A stretch of 64,000 bases of DNA from NCBI GenBank assembly GCA_964019165.1, contig OZ025277.1, positions 10,153,534 to 10,217,533 of the forward strand, written 5' to 3'. This document shows positions 44,946-60,236 of the stretch, piece by piece (the stretch's first letter is position 1; the number at the start of each line of letters is the position of its first letter). Source of the stretch: Mastigias papua. Lineage: Eukaryota > Cnidaria > Scyphozoa > Rhizostomeae > Mastigiidae. The position numbers and the translations under genes are program-made. The notes below the pieces were generated by a model. That model was given only the letters and a program-made list of their open reading frames with translations. It was not told where the DNA came from and did no database searches.

Positions 44946-47532
44946 GGCGTAAGCAAAGAAGATTACCCTACAAAAGAAACCATTAAGTTTAGTACAATAA
45001 TCTACATCATTAAGCTATTGGACCTAAAGTAAAATATCAGGGATAGTATATGTACTATGTTGATGGCATTGAAGAAGATTCCAGAGTCACTAGAGTTAAA
45101 CAAAAGGCAATGCAATGCTAAACTGCCTTGATTGCTAACCCCAGCAATAGCAAAACAGCTATTTTCACAAAGTCATCGATAGCTTTTGACATTCATCATG
45201 ATGATTGTTCAACAATAAAGCTTTTTGATTTGTCCATCAATAACTATACTGTAAGATCGTAAAAGGCCTCTCAAGATGACCTAGAATTATACGTTCTTTT
45301 GATATGGCACTTATGTGAAGAAGCAAAAGTGCGCATTTTTGATGAGATGAAAACAAGTGCCCTGGGAAGTCCAACGCCTGTAGCAAACAAAAACAACAAC
45401 ATACAAATGGCTGGGCAAACATGATCAAATTGACATCGCGTAACTACAACGATAAAAGTATGTCCTCAATGTCAGGGAATACAATTCAAGTATAAGTTAC
45501 TTGACGCCTTGACACTTTTTATTTCATTTCTAAATTTCGAGCTCAGCATTAAAATTCTATGTGCAACTAAACTACTACCTTATCACCACAGTTCGAAGTC
45601 GGAGCATGCGTAGTACAGGTTACACGTATTTTGTCTCAATTTGATAGGTATAGAATAAGGGTGGGGTGCGATTGGGAAAAGGGTAAAGCTATGGGAATTA
45701 GTTTATTGAACAGAATTGCATAGGCAGATAAGCTGAGATTTCGTTGGTTCATCATTGCCAGTGTAAATATGACTGCTTATAAATGGTGTGTAGTGTGACT
45801 TTTAATTCAAACAGAGATCTCACGAATAAACAAACAAGCTTCACTTAAAATATATCGAACAAAATGAAATAATACCAAGACCTAAAATCAAGACCTAAAA
45901 TCGCTGTACAACGCCAGCATGTGTTCTGTGGGTATGTGAAGTAATGATAAGTAGACTGGTAACAGTAAACAGTGGAGACATCAACCATTATATCACAAAG
46001 GGGGCATCTGTTACAGGAACGTGTCTCACTCGCTGGATATCACTGCCATCAAAACGGTGACAGTTCGGCAAATGGGTCATGCCACAGTTTGTAAAAGTAT
46101 TCTCAATTATCAAAAATCTAAGGATGCGAGAAGGTGCATGCAAGAAGTTGCATAAAATTAAAGACTGGCTATTCAATATTGAAGATTAAAATGAAAACCT
46201 GACTGAAGAATTTCTAAAGAAACCAAAGTACACCAGAACAGGTGGAATAACTGCGGTAAAAAGAAGGCAACAGATCACTATGAAAGTATGTTTGTGCTAA
46301 CAAAATTAGAGTAAATGATGTTGATTCGAAGTGACAACCCAACAACAACCAAACAATCCTTTACGACATGATTTAACTCGCAAAACCTAAATTATAGAAT
46401 ATACCAAAAAAATCGAAATTTCTTTCTATAATCTTCAGAAATGCTTCTTCAAAGGAAACGAGTTACAACATTGCGATGGTGCACATAGGGCATGTTACAG
46501 CTGATTTGATGAATTATTATGGTTCATGCGCAGTGTGGACAATTTTGAACTGACAAGTATAGAAGAACGTGAAAGAATTGTGACACTAGTAGCTACAATG
46601 AAAGAAAACGTAAAAAATGGCCCATTTACGCAGCAACATTGAAAACCAGGGAACTGCAAGCTGTTGCTATACTACAGTAGAGTACAGTGGCAAACAAAGT
46701 ACTGGAGATAAAAGGTCAATCATAATAGCGTATAAAAGTGCATTAGGACCAGTAATCAATAGATGGTTTCCTTTTCAATCGCTATTTAGAGAGTTGAAAG
46801 GGGTATCACTTGATTAGCAATAGTCACCTATTTACTTGATTAACAAATGCGATAGGGAGGGTCCTAATTGACATTCAAGACACGTTTAGAAGTAAATTTG
46901 CAGTAGCTGGTCAACAAAAAGGTACCAACAATGTGCTAATCAATAGAAACTAGGTCCCTTAAGATCAACACGATTGCTGTTGGTGTTAATGGCCTTTTAG
47001 TTATGTAAATACTGGCCACAAGAACGGCCACCTTAACAATGCAATCCATTCAAAAATTCGACGCTTGCTGATAGGATTGCTAGACTGGTGTATTGTACTT
47101 TCTTGGCATCCTAGCCACCAATCTCCTAATAAACATTTTATGATTTATTCAACTGAATGCTCAAGCCATAAAGTTCAAGGCAACAAGCAGGTGATACTGC
47201 AAACCTGATCAGTAATAATCCACCCACCAATGCATTCGTCATCAACAATCTCAAAAGTTAGGCTTCTACGTGGCATAAGACCAAAAACATTCTAGGCATG
47301 CGTTGTGCAGCCATGCATGGATTGGCCTTGCAACTAGTCATAAGCTTGGCGATTGGCAGTCAATAATAATGCATACTTGAACCAATTGATTGTCCAATGA
47401 TTCTTGTAACTTTTGAAGATTGCCACTATTGAGAATGTCTCCTAGTCATCCACAAGTTTGACTAGAGTTGTATTCTCTAGATAAAATAGACTTCTTCTAA
47501 TAGATATTCTGCCTGAACATCAATCCTACACA
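44946..47532. other. Intergenic DNA
   Basis: No gene-like frame, RNA gene or repeat recognised. Confidence 0.4.
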
Positions 47533-48080
47533 TGTTCTCTTCTATAAGGAACCTTGCACTAGTTCCAAAAGATCATTATTTTTGGACCTCTTTCGCACAC
47601 ATTTTAGTACTAAATGTTCCTTAATACTTCCTTTATCTCAATTGCACATTTAGTGCTATAGACTTAGAGGGCTGTTCAACAATTACGTCACACCTAGGGG
47701 ATGGACAGTTCTCATAGAGACAGGCATATCTCTATGGTGCACATTTTTCATGATTCAGAGCGTGACGTTTCAGCGCGCTGGGGGGGGGGGTGGGTAGTTC
47801 AAAAATGGCCCCTAGTAAGTGTTCAGTGATAAGACAGAGCTCTACGGATACTGCAAGCTTCAATGGAAACACGCCTATGAACCACTTGTTGCAAGGATTA
47901 CACAATTTCTACGAAGTTGGTTTCTTAATTCTCCATTGTTTTTTGCAATGATAAAGATGTCAATTGGCAATCGAAAGTGTCTCAGGGATTTTGTCATTAG
48001 AAGTAACAGTTCCATAGATTTTTGTTCTTCTCCATGTATGTCTATCATAAAGCGGCTCCTTATAGGAAACGTTTATGAAA
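47533..48080 (-). mobile_element. MITE-1 copy D, diverged and interrupted
   Basis: In the same orientation as 38670-39109 (TATAAGGAACCTTGCACTAGTTCCAAAAG-like start, TTATTTTTGGACCTC, and an end resembling TCCTTATAGGAAACG). From about 47667, GGGCTGTTCAACAATTACGTCAC begins in outline an insertion that ends near 47815 (GTAGTTCAAAAATGGCCCC), a type of terminus common in animal DNA transposons. Ends are decayed. Confidence 0.6.
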
Positions 48081-48162
48081 AACAAGGAAGCAACATAGGG
48101 TAAGGACTAAAATATGGCACGTCTATAGAATACTATGATTAGCATAAATTAATAAATCAATA

Positions 48163-48657
48163 CATAGATTTCTTATAAGAATAGCTCATTTTCACTGAGC
48201 CTCAATATTCTTAAATTTTTCTGACTTTGAGCCTAGGAATATTCATAAATTATTCTAAAATTTTAGCGATTATAGAGCATTTATTCTCATATAGAGCGCA
48301 TTCTTAAAACAAAAGTGAAAGTCTGTTGGTACTAAAGAACTTCATTATAGCACGAAAAAGCGGCAACATTTTTTAGATATACTGAAAAGCTTTTCACTAT
48401 GTCTAAAACATGTTGCCTGTTCTTCGTGCTGTAGCAGAATATAAGTGTGTAACAGACACTCCCTGAAGAGATGCAGAGTCACATCATAGTGTAACGTGCT
48501 GCAGAGAGCATAAGTGAAGCTCACTAACAAACTCAAATCAGCAAAACATGTAAGCCTTGATGAAGCTTTAGCCTTGCAGTATTCTTAAATTATTCCTAAA
48601 TTTCAGAAAATTTTAGCTTTGATATTCGTATAAATTATATTCTTATAAAAAAGTGTG
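48163..48657 (+). mobile_element. MITE-3 copy H with a foldback insert
   Basis: Homologous to 22304-22698 (ACTGAGCCTCAA, CCTAGGAATATTC, TTCTTAAATTATTC, TATTCTTATAAAAAAGTGTG), flanked by TA (48161-48162 and 48658-48659). It is about 100 bp longer because a foldback unit is inserted at about 48328-48450. Confidence 0.8.
48346..48435. repeat. Foldback unit inside MITE-3
   Basis: Arms of about 40 bp (48346-48384 and 48395-48435) pair with few mismatches around a 10-nt loop (shared words TAGCACGAA, GGCAACAT, TTTAGA). A related left arm occurs at 2110-2157, so it is a dispersed family. Confidence 0.75.
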
Positions 48658-48689
48658 TACATAGTCTACCAATAAGATGCTCAGGCCTA

Positions 48690-49030
48690 AAAGCGAGAAA
48701 TTTTCTACTCATTGCCAACAATCCCCGATCCTCTCCGCTAAGAGGTAAACCACTATTCCATTCGGTGAAAAGGTATATTTGTTCGGCAATACATCTCTAA
48801 AAGACTAAGCAAAACTGAAAGTATTTAAGACATGTTTATTCAGGTCCACCAACGTGCAGTTATAGGAAATGCATGGGAAGATTGATAGTTTAATCATTAA
48901 TATTGACAAGCATTTAAACGTCGTTTCTTCACTGTAAAAAAGGAGCTCCTATTGTAAAGGGTCCCACCTAGCACTAAAAAGGGTGTTTTCTTTCTCTACA
49001 CCTTCCCAACAAATCGTGCACTTTACGATT
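48690..49030. repeat. Dispersed repeat X, copy 2
   Basis: Diverged homologue of 20965-21310 over about 300 bp. No conserved frame between the copies. Nature unknown. Confidence 0.55.
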
Positions 49031-50128
49031 GGAATATAGTACGACCAAATGAGATACAGACAATCGATTAGACAGAATTCATTATTATTTGAAATATTTG
49101 TAAGGTGATTCTGGGTGACATTTAAAATGGCCAGACGGACAAGTCAAAAGCCAAACACGATCTATCTGTCGCAGTGGAATTTTGTACAAGTACCTCAGCG
49201 ATAGGCTGGAAAATTTATAAGGATTAGATTTATTTACAGAATGGTTGATGTGGAAAAACAGACGTTTCCGATTTTGTTTCCTTTAGAGATCAAAATCCTC
49301 TGCTTGGATTAACACTTGAAAATTGCTGGTATCAAAAATCACATTTAGATTACGCCTAAGCGGCTACCATTCGCCTAAATCTTGTCATAAGTTAAGATTA
49401 TGTTTGCGTTCGGATTACCAGTGAGATTTCATAATCCATGGCGGCAAACATCGAGCGATAATCTTTTACATTTTTCAGTTCTTAATTTCAAGAGCGATTC
49501 AACCAATTAACTATATCCAAAGCCACTTGACAGTCGAGGGGAGTGGTCATAGTTGAAATAGTACTCACGAAATGTCTACGCGAACAGAAATTGCTTTGAC
49601 AGATACACTGTGTCGAGGTTTTCCTCGTTTAATGGAATCCTTGCCATCCGATAAACGCTGTTCTCAAGGAAATGGCCAGACTACACGTTTCTACTTATAC
49701 GAAACTGGCCTATAAGGAACTACACTCTTTTTATAAGAATTGGTATGATAGAGGTTCCGGATGGCTGTTCTTGATTTTTCCAAAATTTATGACGTTGAAT
49801 TGTTCTTAATTTGTTAATTGACGTGAATGGTTCAATTACAAAATCTTACGGCCTATATTATACTTAGAGACTTGTAACAGCACTGATCACATCTGACGTC
49901 ATAACGGCTGCGTGCAGTACCACGAGAGAAAACGCAGTCAAAACCGTCCTTTTTCAGAAAAGGGGGTTTCCCCTAACTTTATCAGCCTCTAGCTCCTAAA
50001 CCAAAGGAAATACAGGAAAAATTCTTTCAGATCCTGAATCTACGCACTGATTTTCATCAAACAGGTGGTATTGTCAAAAACTCAGCCATTCTCCTTTAAA
50101 TTAATGAGGGGTAGGTAATTTAGATATT
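49031..50128. other. Intergenic DNA with a MITE-end relic
   Basis: TACACGTTTCTACTTATACGAAAC and ACTCTTTTTATAAGAA at about 49681-49740 look like the two TIRs of a TA-type MITE brought together by internal deletion. Nothing else recognised. Confidence 0.4.
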
Positions 50129-50441
50129 AGGGGTCAGTCATTTATAACTCTGGGTACCGGGGCGGGTTAGAATTTAATAAATGGTCAAAAGTTTTATACC
50201 CCTTCAATTTTTGACCAAAAGTTTTCATACCCCATTGAGTTTTCATACGTATGAATATAGTGATCAATAGATTTCTGCAATTCACTGAGTTGATTTTCTT
50301 TAGGTTTTGTCTTTACAGGATTTCATATTCCTCAAAAATTATCCACAAATTTTCATACCCCCAAGTGCCCTTGGAAACGTTTTCATACCCTACCCAACTC
50401 TAGCCCGCCCCAGTTACCAGAGTTCTAAATTACTGACCCCT
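50129..50441. mobile_element. 313-bp hAT-like MITE
   Basis: Terminal inverted repeats of about 38 bp begin AGGGGTCAGTCATTTATAAC on the left and AGGGGTCAGTAATTTAGAAC on the complement of the right. The flanks TAGATATT (50121-50128) and TAGATAAT (50442-50449) match at 7 of 8 positions, suggesting an 8-bp duplication and hence hAT. Repeated TTTTCATACCCC words lie inside. Confidence 0.75.
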
Positions 50442-50449
50442 TAGATAAT

Positions 50450-52022
50450 ATACAAGACAACATTGGATGTGTATGAAACAGGTGTTATTTTTAATAACAT
50501 TGACAGAAGACGAAAGATATACGTTCATACAGATGTACAATCCATCCAAAAGGTCTCAGTACACTATGCTAACACAGTACCTAGTGTCGCCAGGTTCATG
50601 TTAATATGTGAATGGAAAGCGTATGCATTCCTTTCCAAAAATATATTTTATGACAGTTCCTCTGCCTCAGTTTGTTCTTAAGTTCTCTTTAATTTTCAAT
50701 CAATTTTGATGCTCGTGTTCTTCTAAATTGTTGTTGTACAAAAAAATCCAAAATTTTACCTTGAAAATGAAAATTAGTGATAAAAATAGCAGTGGATGCT
50801 ACAATTGCCAAATTTTCTTTCAAAAGGAAAAAGGGCATGGGAGCATACTACACTAAAAAAGCGTTTCTTCTAGGAATGGGTGTAGCTCTGGAAAATTATC
50901 CTTCGGATATCACCTATAAACCCTTGATGTATGTTAACTAGTGGTCTTCTAAACTGTTTATACCTGCTGAATAACATCTTGCAACACTTTCTCACTTTAT
51001 ACCCTGGTCTAAATGGATGTTTTGGGCTAGAACTGTCTGGGAATGTGGTCCTTTTTGCATGACTGAGAACACTGCCACAGATAATTAAAGATATTTCTGT
51101 ATTTATCATTGATCTCTAATAACACACTTCCCTACACTTGCAAACAGCAGTGAGAAGAAACCAGGTTGACTGGGTAGGAAACTCTTTAAAAATATTTCGA
51201 TAGCTGCATTCAAAAAATTATACATTAGCCAAGGATATCATGTTGTTCTTGCATGAAGATCACTAAGGCCCAGTATAAGGACTGCTCAAGGTGCTTAAAA
51301 TCAAGCGACAACTTAAGATGACCTCAGACGGTATGAAATCGAGACGGCCTGATGTGATTCATAACAGATCAACAACGAGGCTATTCTGTCTACTATTTCT
51401 GTTGGCCTCATTATCGATCTGCTATAATATTCATTCAGAGGTATACACGAAACCATATTCAATGTGTACCGTATTCAAAAGCTTATTCAAACCATACAGC
51501 ATTCACTATGGTCTTCGTATAAATGGAAAGTCACTAGTATGAAAATATACTGGATTTACATGAAACCAATAACATATAAACATGGTAAACCAATTTCATT
51601 TCAGATCGTAATAATCGTAAACTGGAACACAATGGTCCATCAATTACATGGTCATTAAGTAATATCGTCCAAGCAATGTTAATCACTGGCCTTTCTGGTG
51701 GCTGTTGCAGATTCTCCTGTTCACCTGGTGCAGGTTCGCCAATACCAATCAACATTCTGACAGGCGTGTTTTCAGAGGCCGCTTTGTTAGGCCGTAGAGT
51801 CTCTCATTAATTCCGCAAATGTTTGGTTATCTGATTTACCGCTGGCCACCTGGCACCCACATCCTTGTTTAACTTAGATACAATATCTTGCATTGAGTGC
51901 CTGTATATTTGCATTGGTGGCCGCATGATGGGCTAATTCGTTGAGACAGAACGCGCGTTGACTTCATTTACCAAGCAACCAAGTAGCACTCGCATATCTA
52001 AGTACTATCTCATTTAGATGTC
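50450..52022. other. Intergenic DNA
   Basis: Frames up to about 83 codons without motifs; nothing recognised. Confidence 0.4.
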
Positions 52023-52244
52023 AGGATGTTATGTACTATATGAAGGCAATATTCGGGCATGGCAATAATAAAACACTTTTTTGAGCAGTATTTCCTAGGA
52101 TGTTATGTACTATATGAAGGCAATATTCGGGCATGGCAATAATAAAACACTTTTTTGAGCAGTATTTCCTAGGATGTTATGTACTATATGAAGGCAATAT
52201 TCGGGCATGGCAATAATAAAACACTTTTTTGAGCAGTATTTCCT
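52023..52244 (+). repeat. Three identical 74-bp tandem units
   Basis: Units start at 52023, 52097 and 52171 and I find no difference among them over 74 bp each. Each begins AGGATGTTATGTACTATATG and ends GAGCAGTATTTCCT. The lack of divergence implies a very recent expansion, or a read/assembly artefact. Confidence 0.95.
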
Positions 52245-55200
52245 TAAAAGGAAAACTAACTATAGACAGCATAGAATCTCCTACACGAAGTTACTGTTTC
52301 CGTCTTACATTTCAATGCTGCTAGGGCTACAAATGGCCACTTGAATTTTCGCGGGTTTAAATAAAGATTTACTTTACATTTTCAACAGTTTCATATGTCG
52401 TTGAAACGATGATTTGTAATCCTCGACTATTAAATGCAATAAGTTCAAGATGAAGTGATGGTGCTTATCTAAAACCTCAGTTTCGTCTCTTTGCTAATTA
52501 ATCGTTTTGAATTAAAGTACTTGCTAATTTGCATTAAAATTGTTCTTTTTCACACACAAAACGCTCCAACTACCCTATTTTTGTTGATATCAGTATAAAA
52601 CTCAGTCTTTCCTGGAAAAATCTTGATAAAAAGGATCCGATTTTTATTCCAGTTATAATCTTGCTTACAAATTAGAAACAGATCTCCAATAAGACTATGA
52701 TGAACCAACATGTGAAATATTTTTAACCGTTTCTACAAAAAAAACATTTTCTATTCATTCCAGCTTTCATCGTTCTAGCCCTAATGTTCTATGAAAGAGT
52801 CGGTCTCTACCGACGATTTCATTGTCCTAGTCAATTCATTACATTTAACAAAGTTTGACTACAAGGAAGATCCTCAAGCTGCATTAGTTTCTGTGATACC
52901 GCACAGTATCTTGTCAATGCAACTCTGCCCTTACCACCACATTTCTGAAGGCAAAATGATATGTACTACCTGGTAGCAAACTACTTAAACCCAACACAGA
53001 TTATGAAATTACTCTGCACAAGAATGACAAAAACATAAGCAAAATCTCCATCTCCTCCTGGTGTGCCCTTCTAACGATGTAGGAGATAACCAGTTATTCT
53101 TATTACTTCTCTCATTCGATTCTAATCGGAGATCGTCCACTTGTCCATTACCATACGAAAGGGGTGTCCATTCAGTACCTAAGCATTTAAATCGACCGAT
53201 CTGAAATTTACTGTTAGAGCAAAAGAAATACACGAAAGAAAAGCATTTCCACGAAAGAAAAAACCATGAACCAAGTAAAATTTCCTTCGAAAGAATTGTT
53301 GTAGATCAACTTAGCTCCCTAATTAATCCGTCAAATTCGTTAATAGGGGCGTAGGTATTCAATGCAGTCAAAAAGGATAAAGAGATAAAATTTCGAAACA
53401 AACAAAGAAGACAATTCTAGGAAAATTTTATGTGACAGTCAAGTTTTCAGGCCTTGTCACTGACATCAAATGATATAGTCCGGGTCCTATTGTGAATATA
53501 TTCTTGCTCCATGCTAATTGTATTCTTGATAACTAACTCAGGGTAAAATCATGCGCTCTTCTTGCAAATCGATGTCACCAGTACACTTGAGTTGTAAGAA
53601 CAAATATACAAGAACACATATCCAGGGCAAAAAATTCCCCATAGATTTCTCTGTGGCCAGATATTACTCATCTCTAAGTGCCAGTGTCTGTTTATGGGGG
53701 AATGGAGTATCTACACTCTTGAAGTAGATTAATTGGCACTTTTGCACTAAGTCAAAAAATTCTAGGAACTAAACATAGATTGATATCAAGCTTTAGAGCT
53801 TTCCAGATGCCTTATATAAAGGAAGGAAAGAAATTCACAAACTGAATCCAGGCACAGCTTAAAAAGTCAGCCATAGGAGTTACGAAATAACTGGTGCAGG
53901 AAGAACTCTGTGTCACGTATTTTACAATAGAAGACAATGCCAACACTGATACTCTCTACCCCCCAAAAGATTTACAAAAAACCGGCACTGCTAAGAACAC
54001 CGAGCAGCATGACACACCAAATGGTTTGAAATCAGGAAGCATAAATCAATATATATACAAGCCCATTGTTCATAATAAATAAAGGTTGTTGTAACCGTGT
54101 ATTTACCGTAATAAAGTCCTAAATTAACTGTCGTCAACTGCGAAAACTGAACAGTTGCGTGCTTCAATAACCATGGTTTTCATCTTGTGAATTATTAAGA
54201 GATAATTCTTTGACCCAGTTTTACTACTCATCCATTATATAGCTAAATAGGAACAAATACTGCACGTAATTTATCACTTTCTGTCGCGAGCACGATTTCT
54301 AATTAAGTTCAGCCCATATCCCTATCTCAATATCACTTTTCGATAAGAATAGCTTAAGCAGTTAATCGACGCTTCATATATCTCCTCCATAACTGACATG
54401 CATAACGCATTCGAGGTGATCCCAGCCACGAGATTGTTCGCACTCCGCCCCAAAACCATTTGAACGCTCTCTGCAGCCTGTTCTTGATGGCCTGGTCCCC
54501 AGTCAGAGTTAAGACCCATGAGAAACAGTCACTTAGTAATCGATTTTTCATTCATTATGTCTGCCCTGCTGTTCATCTTTGGTGGTAGGTCAGTAATCTC
54601 TATCGTCTGTGGCGTAGTTTTGTTGACTCGAGCAAGAATAATACAGCACTTTGATTCATCATTAATCTTAGTGCAGGCTCCTTAACTGCGCTAGGCTGGC
54701 TATGAACGACACCCACCTGAAACCTCAAATTACTTTTGTCCCAAAATCTGTCCAAGGCGAATTCATTTCAATGAATCTTTGGCAACATATAGCACGCTAG
54801 ATAATTTACAAAAATACCTAACTGATAGCTCCATCAATGGTCTGTGGTGACTTGCTTTTACATGAATGCACAAACTCTTGCTAGGACTAAATACTCTTTA
54901 AAATAGTCCCAACAGAACTTTGATTTATTCTTAAATCATTCTCAACGTAAAAGGGAGGGATTAGCGCTTCAAAGTATCAATAAAAACCTAGAAGATAGAT
55001 ACCATCAAAACATGATACCAGTACAAATTGTACAGGGTTGATCGTTCGGGTTAGGGTAAAGGTTAGGGCCAGATTTAAGGTGAAGGTTAAAGGTGCAGGT
55101 TAGAGCTTAATGAGCAGAGCTGGGCAACGATTTGGGCCAGAGTATTGTGGTAATCTGGGCCTAGTCATAAGAGAGACAGTCAAGTGAAACTTGAGTACAT

Positions 55201-57360
55201 TTGTAATGAAGTTTGAACTAGGCTCTAATTTCAGCAGCTTGCGAGACTCAATATAGTTTTAAAAATTTATTCTCATAGAGAAGACTGTATTCCATCCCCC
55301 TCAATTCAGAACACAGGCACCCCACTAGAAAGGGCAATGCAGTGATCATTAAAAACCAAACTCTACACTTCTTCCACATGCTTATAATTTCTATATCAAG
55401 CCTTCTTACTTTGTCCTTGACTTGCTTGACCAAACCAGCTTTCTTAGATAAAAACTCCGTATTAAATGAAGCTTTTCCCAACAGGTTGCATACTTCTTCC
55501 CTGCTCATATCTCAAACACCAGTGACTACTATATGCTAATAGCTTCCATTTAGGAGAAGTATCTCGCTGGAAAAAGAACCTCAACCAGAAATTCTACACG
55601 GAATGCAATTGCATCCTCAGCTTATGCAAGATACTCCAAACAAATATGAGCATATCTTGATCTATTGTTCGCAATTTCCAGTTTAAAAACGAGTTTCTAA
55701 AGTTCGTCATCATATCGAGAAACAGGCTTCTTCTAGAATCCTGGTATTTTGAAGGCAACAGGAATCTAAAGAAATGAAAAGTGAAAGTTCGAGAAAATAA
55801 CCGACCCTGGCAGTGCTGTGTACTTAAAAACCAAAGCTTGCTTTGAATGCATCTAATAGTTCTACATCCATCATGGTAAAAAGTAAGTTGGAAGAGTTTT
55901 TTATAATTAATGTATTGAAAGCAATAAATATTTCGCTTCAGTTAACTCACAATTTCTCTTTTGCTACATTATGAAAAACATATCATTGGAGGCTGAAAGC
56001 AAAAACCTATGACTTAGGTAAAAATGCAAAATGAATACAGAAAGGTATGCGACATTGATTTTATATTAGTCTCAAAGAGTTTTGCTTAGCATACTAACTC
56101 AAGAAAAAGTAAACACTTATCTATGGGGAAAGGTAGTGAGGTTTGGGGGTGCAGCAACCCCTAATGATAAAAAAACAGTCGGTTTTCCGGCAATATGTTT
56201 GGCTGCCCGACATTGTGGACAACTTCATTTACTTAGCTCTTTAAATGCTGCTTTCTGCACTAGAATACTATGAAGTTTACGGAAAATGAACAGAACTAAT
56301 TGTTTCATAGTTTATGTCCCATCTTTATTGCCTCAGTTTTCATTCTGTCGGGCAAGACAAGCGATTTCATCCAAGCAAATCATGCCCTTTCGTCAGACAT
56401 CTGTGCGTAACACCCCCATAATGAAGAAAATGAAGTTTCACTCTAACACCTATCTCGCATTTCGCGATGTACTGTAGCTAGTTCCTTTCCTCGCCACCTT
56501 CATTTCCATAGTCTTGCCGTCAGGTATACCTGTGTTGCAGGGTAAACAGTAAACAACCAGCTATCACTCGAGACATCGATTGAGCCATAGCGGACAGGTG
56601 TCCTAGCAACTCAGCTACTTTTTCATCGTGTAAGTGGGGCAATGCTGCCATCAATGCAAGCAATGCTTTATACTTCTAGACATAGGAAGAGCTAGTGGAT
56701 ATTCTGGAACAATGAATAATGACCCCTACTGCATAGAAAACCATTTGTATCAAATTTGGTTTTACCATGTGTAACTACCTCCTTTTCAATACCCTCTCGA
56801 GTTCTATAGCTCTGCGCAGGAGCTAGGCTACCACGCTAAGAGTTCTTCTTTGTTCTATACCAAGGCTGTTATAGATAGCTTCCTTGAAAACCACGTGCAT
56901 TAAATACTTCTAAAGCACGTGCACAAATTGTTATCATTTCCAATAAAAATGTTCTAAATTTTCTACAAAGCTGTCCAAACGTCTATTATCAGCACCGTCC
57001 ACGATCCATTCATATCTATTAATAAGGCAATCCAGAATTCCTTTCTTAGGAATAAACATATGATTTACTTCAGTCAACACCACTTTTGGGCTAGATGAAA
57101 TCGAGCAAATATATGGAAACCTCTTTAAAACACGGCAAGAAATGTAATGCATCCAACATGCCAGTATTTGTTCAGATGATACTCAAGTAGTCAGGAACTG
57201 GGAGTGTTTCTGGACGACAGTATGAGATGCTTTCCAAAGCTGCTTTTACGCTCTTGATTTAGAATGACGAAAGGATTTTAAGATAGGCTCTTTAGCATCA
57301 AATGACTTGACAACCTTGCATCGCTCAAGAGCAACATTAAATATATGCACGTTTTTACTA
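52245..57360. other. Intergenic DNA with a telomere-like patch
   Basis: No gene-like frame longer than about 90 codons and no recognised domain. Apart from 55048-55102 nothing was recognised over 5.1 kb. Confidence 0.4.
55048..55102 (+). repeat. Degenerate GGTTAG-type repeat
   Basis: GGGTTAGGGTAAAGGTTAGGG is followed in outline by AAGGTGAAGGTTAAAGG and GCAGGTTAGAG. This resembles degenerate TTAGGG interstitial telomere-like sequence, but the units are irregular. Confidence 0.5.
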
Positions 57361-57738
57361 GTGGCGCCTGCAAGATATATTCACGGAGAACATAAGTAAT
57401 AAGTAAATAGGTAGTTCTAGTCTAATATTATTGAAGAAATTGTAACAAAACAGCAAAATGTACCAGACTTCATTTATATAAGTTTTATCTTCTACGAACA
57501 GCGCCGCTAAAACTCTTTAATAAATTATCGGTGCACAAGCTATTTGACCGTGGCGCCTGTACGAAATTTTCGGGGAAAGCAAGAGAAATAAGTAAATACA
57601 TAGTTTTTAGTCCACTAATAGTGAAGAAAAGTAACAAAACAGAACATGGTATATGACTTCATTAATGTATGATCCATCTTCTACGAAAAACGCCACCAAA
57701 ACTCTTCACTAAATCATCCTTTCACAAGTTATCTGCTT
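57361..57738 (+). repeat. Diverged 189-bp tandem dimer
   Basis: Copies start at GTGGCGCCTG (57361 and 57550) and align throughout at roughly three-quarters identity (AATAAGTAAATA, GTAACAAAACAG, GACTTCATT, ATCTTCTACGAA, AAAACTCTT). Likely a two-unit satellite or an old segmental duplication; no coding frame is shared. Confidence 0.85.
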
Positions 57739-59733
<1,995 letters not shown>

Positions 59734-60236
59734 CAGAGAAGTGGATATGGACTCGTTGTATATTCGCAGAAACTCGGTAATCTATATTCTAACCAATTGA
59801 ATGACCTTTCAATGACTATATTTGCTATTTGGGCACAAATGTTGATAGGGATTCACATGACGAGTTATTCTTACGATGGAATGATTTTTACATGGATCAT
59901 ATGAATTACGAGACTATATGAGATTCCAAGGATATATTGCGAGCAACAAATCGAAATCCTAACCTTAACTCCACAAACGATCATAATTCTGGCTTTCGAT
60001 TGACGAACACATTAATTAATATGAAGACTGCATTAACTGGAAATCTTGAGTAGAGATCAGTCCTTCATAATACGCCAGATGAGATTTCAAGCTTCATTTA
60101 TTAAGTGGCTTTAGATAGCAAACCAAACCAATGTAAAATGTGTGGCAATTAGTTCATTCGGTGTGCGCAGAACCTCGCTGTGAAATGTTCCAAAAGGAAT
60201 GCGATGGAGAAAGCTGCGCACATGACAGTTAGAAGG
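59734..60236. other. Intergenic DNA
   Basis: Nothing recognised. Confidence 0.4.

Noticed and set aside
52023..52244. CRISPR-like array
   Set aside because: Units are contiguous 74-bp tandem repeats with no spacers, in a eukaryotic genome.
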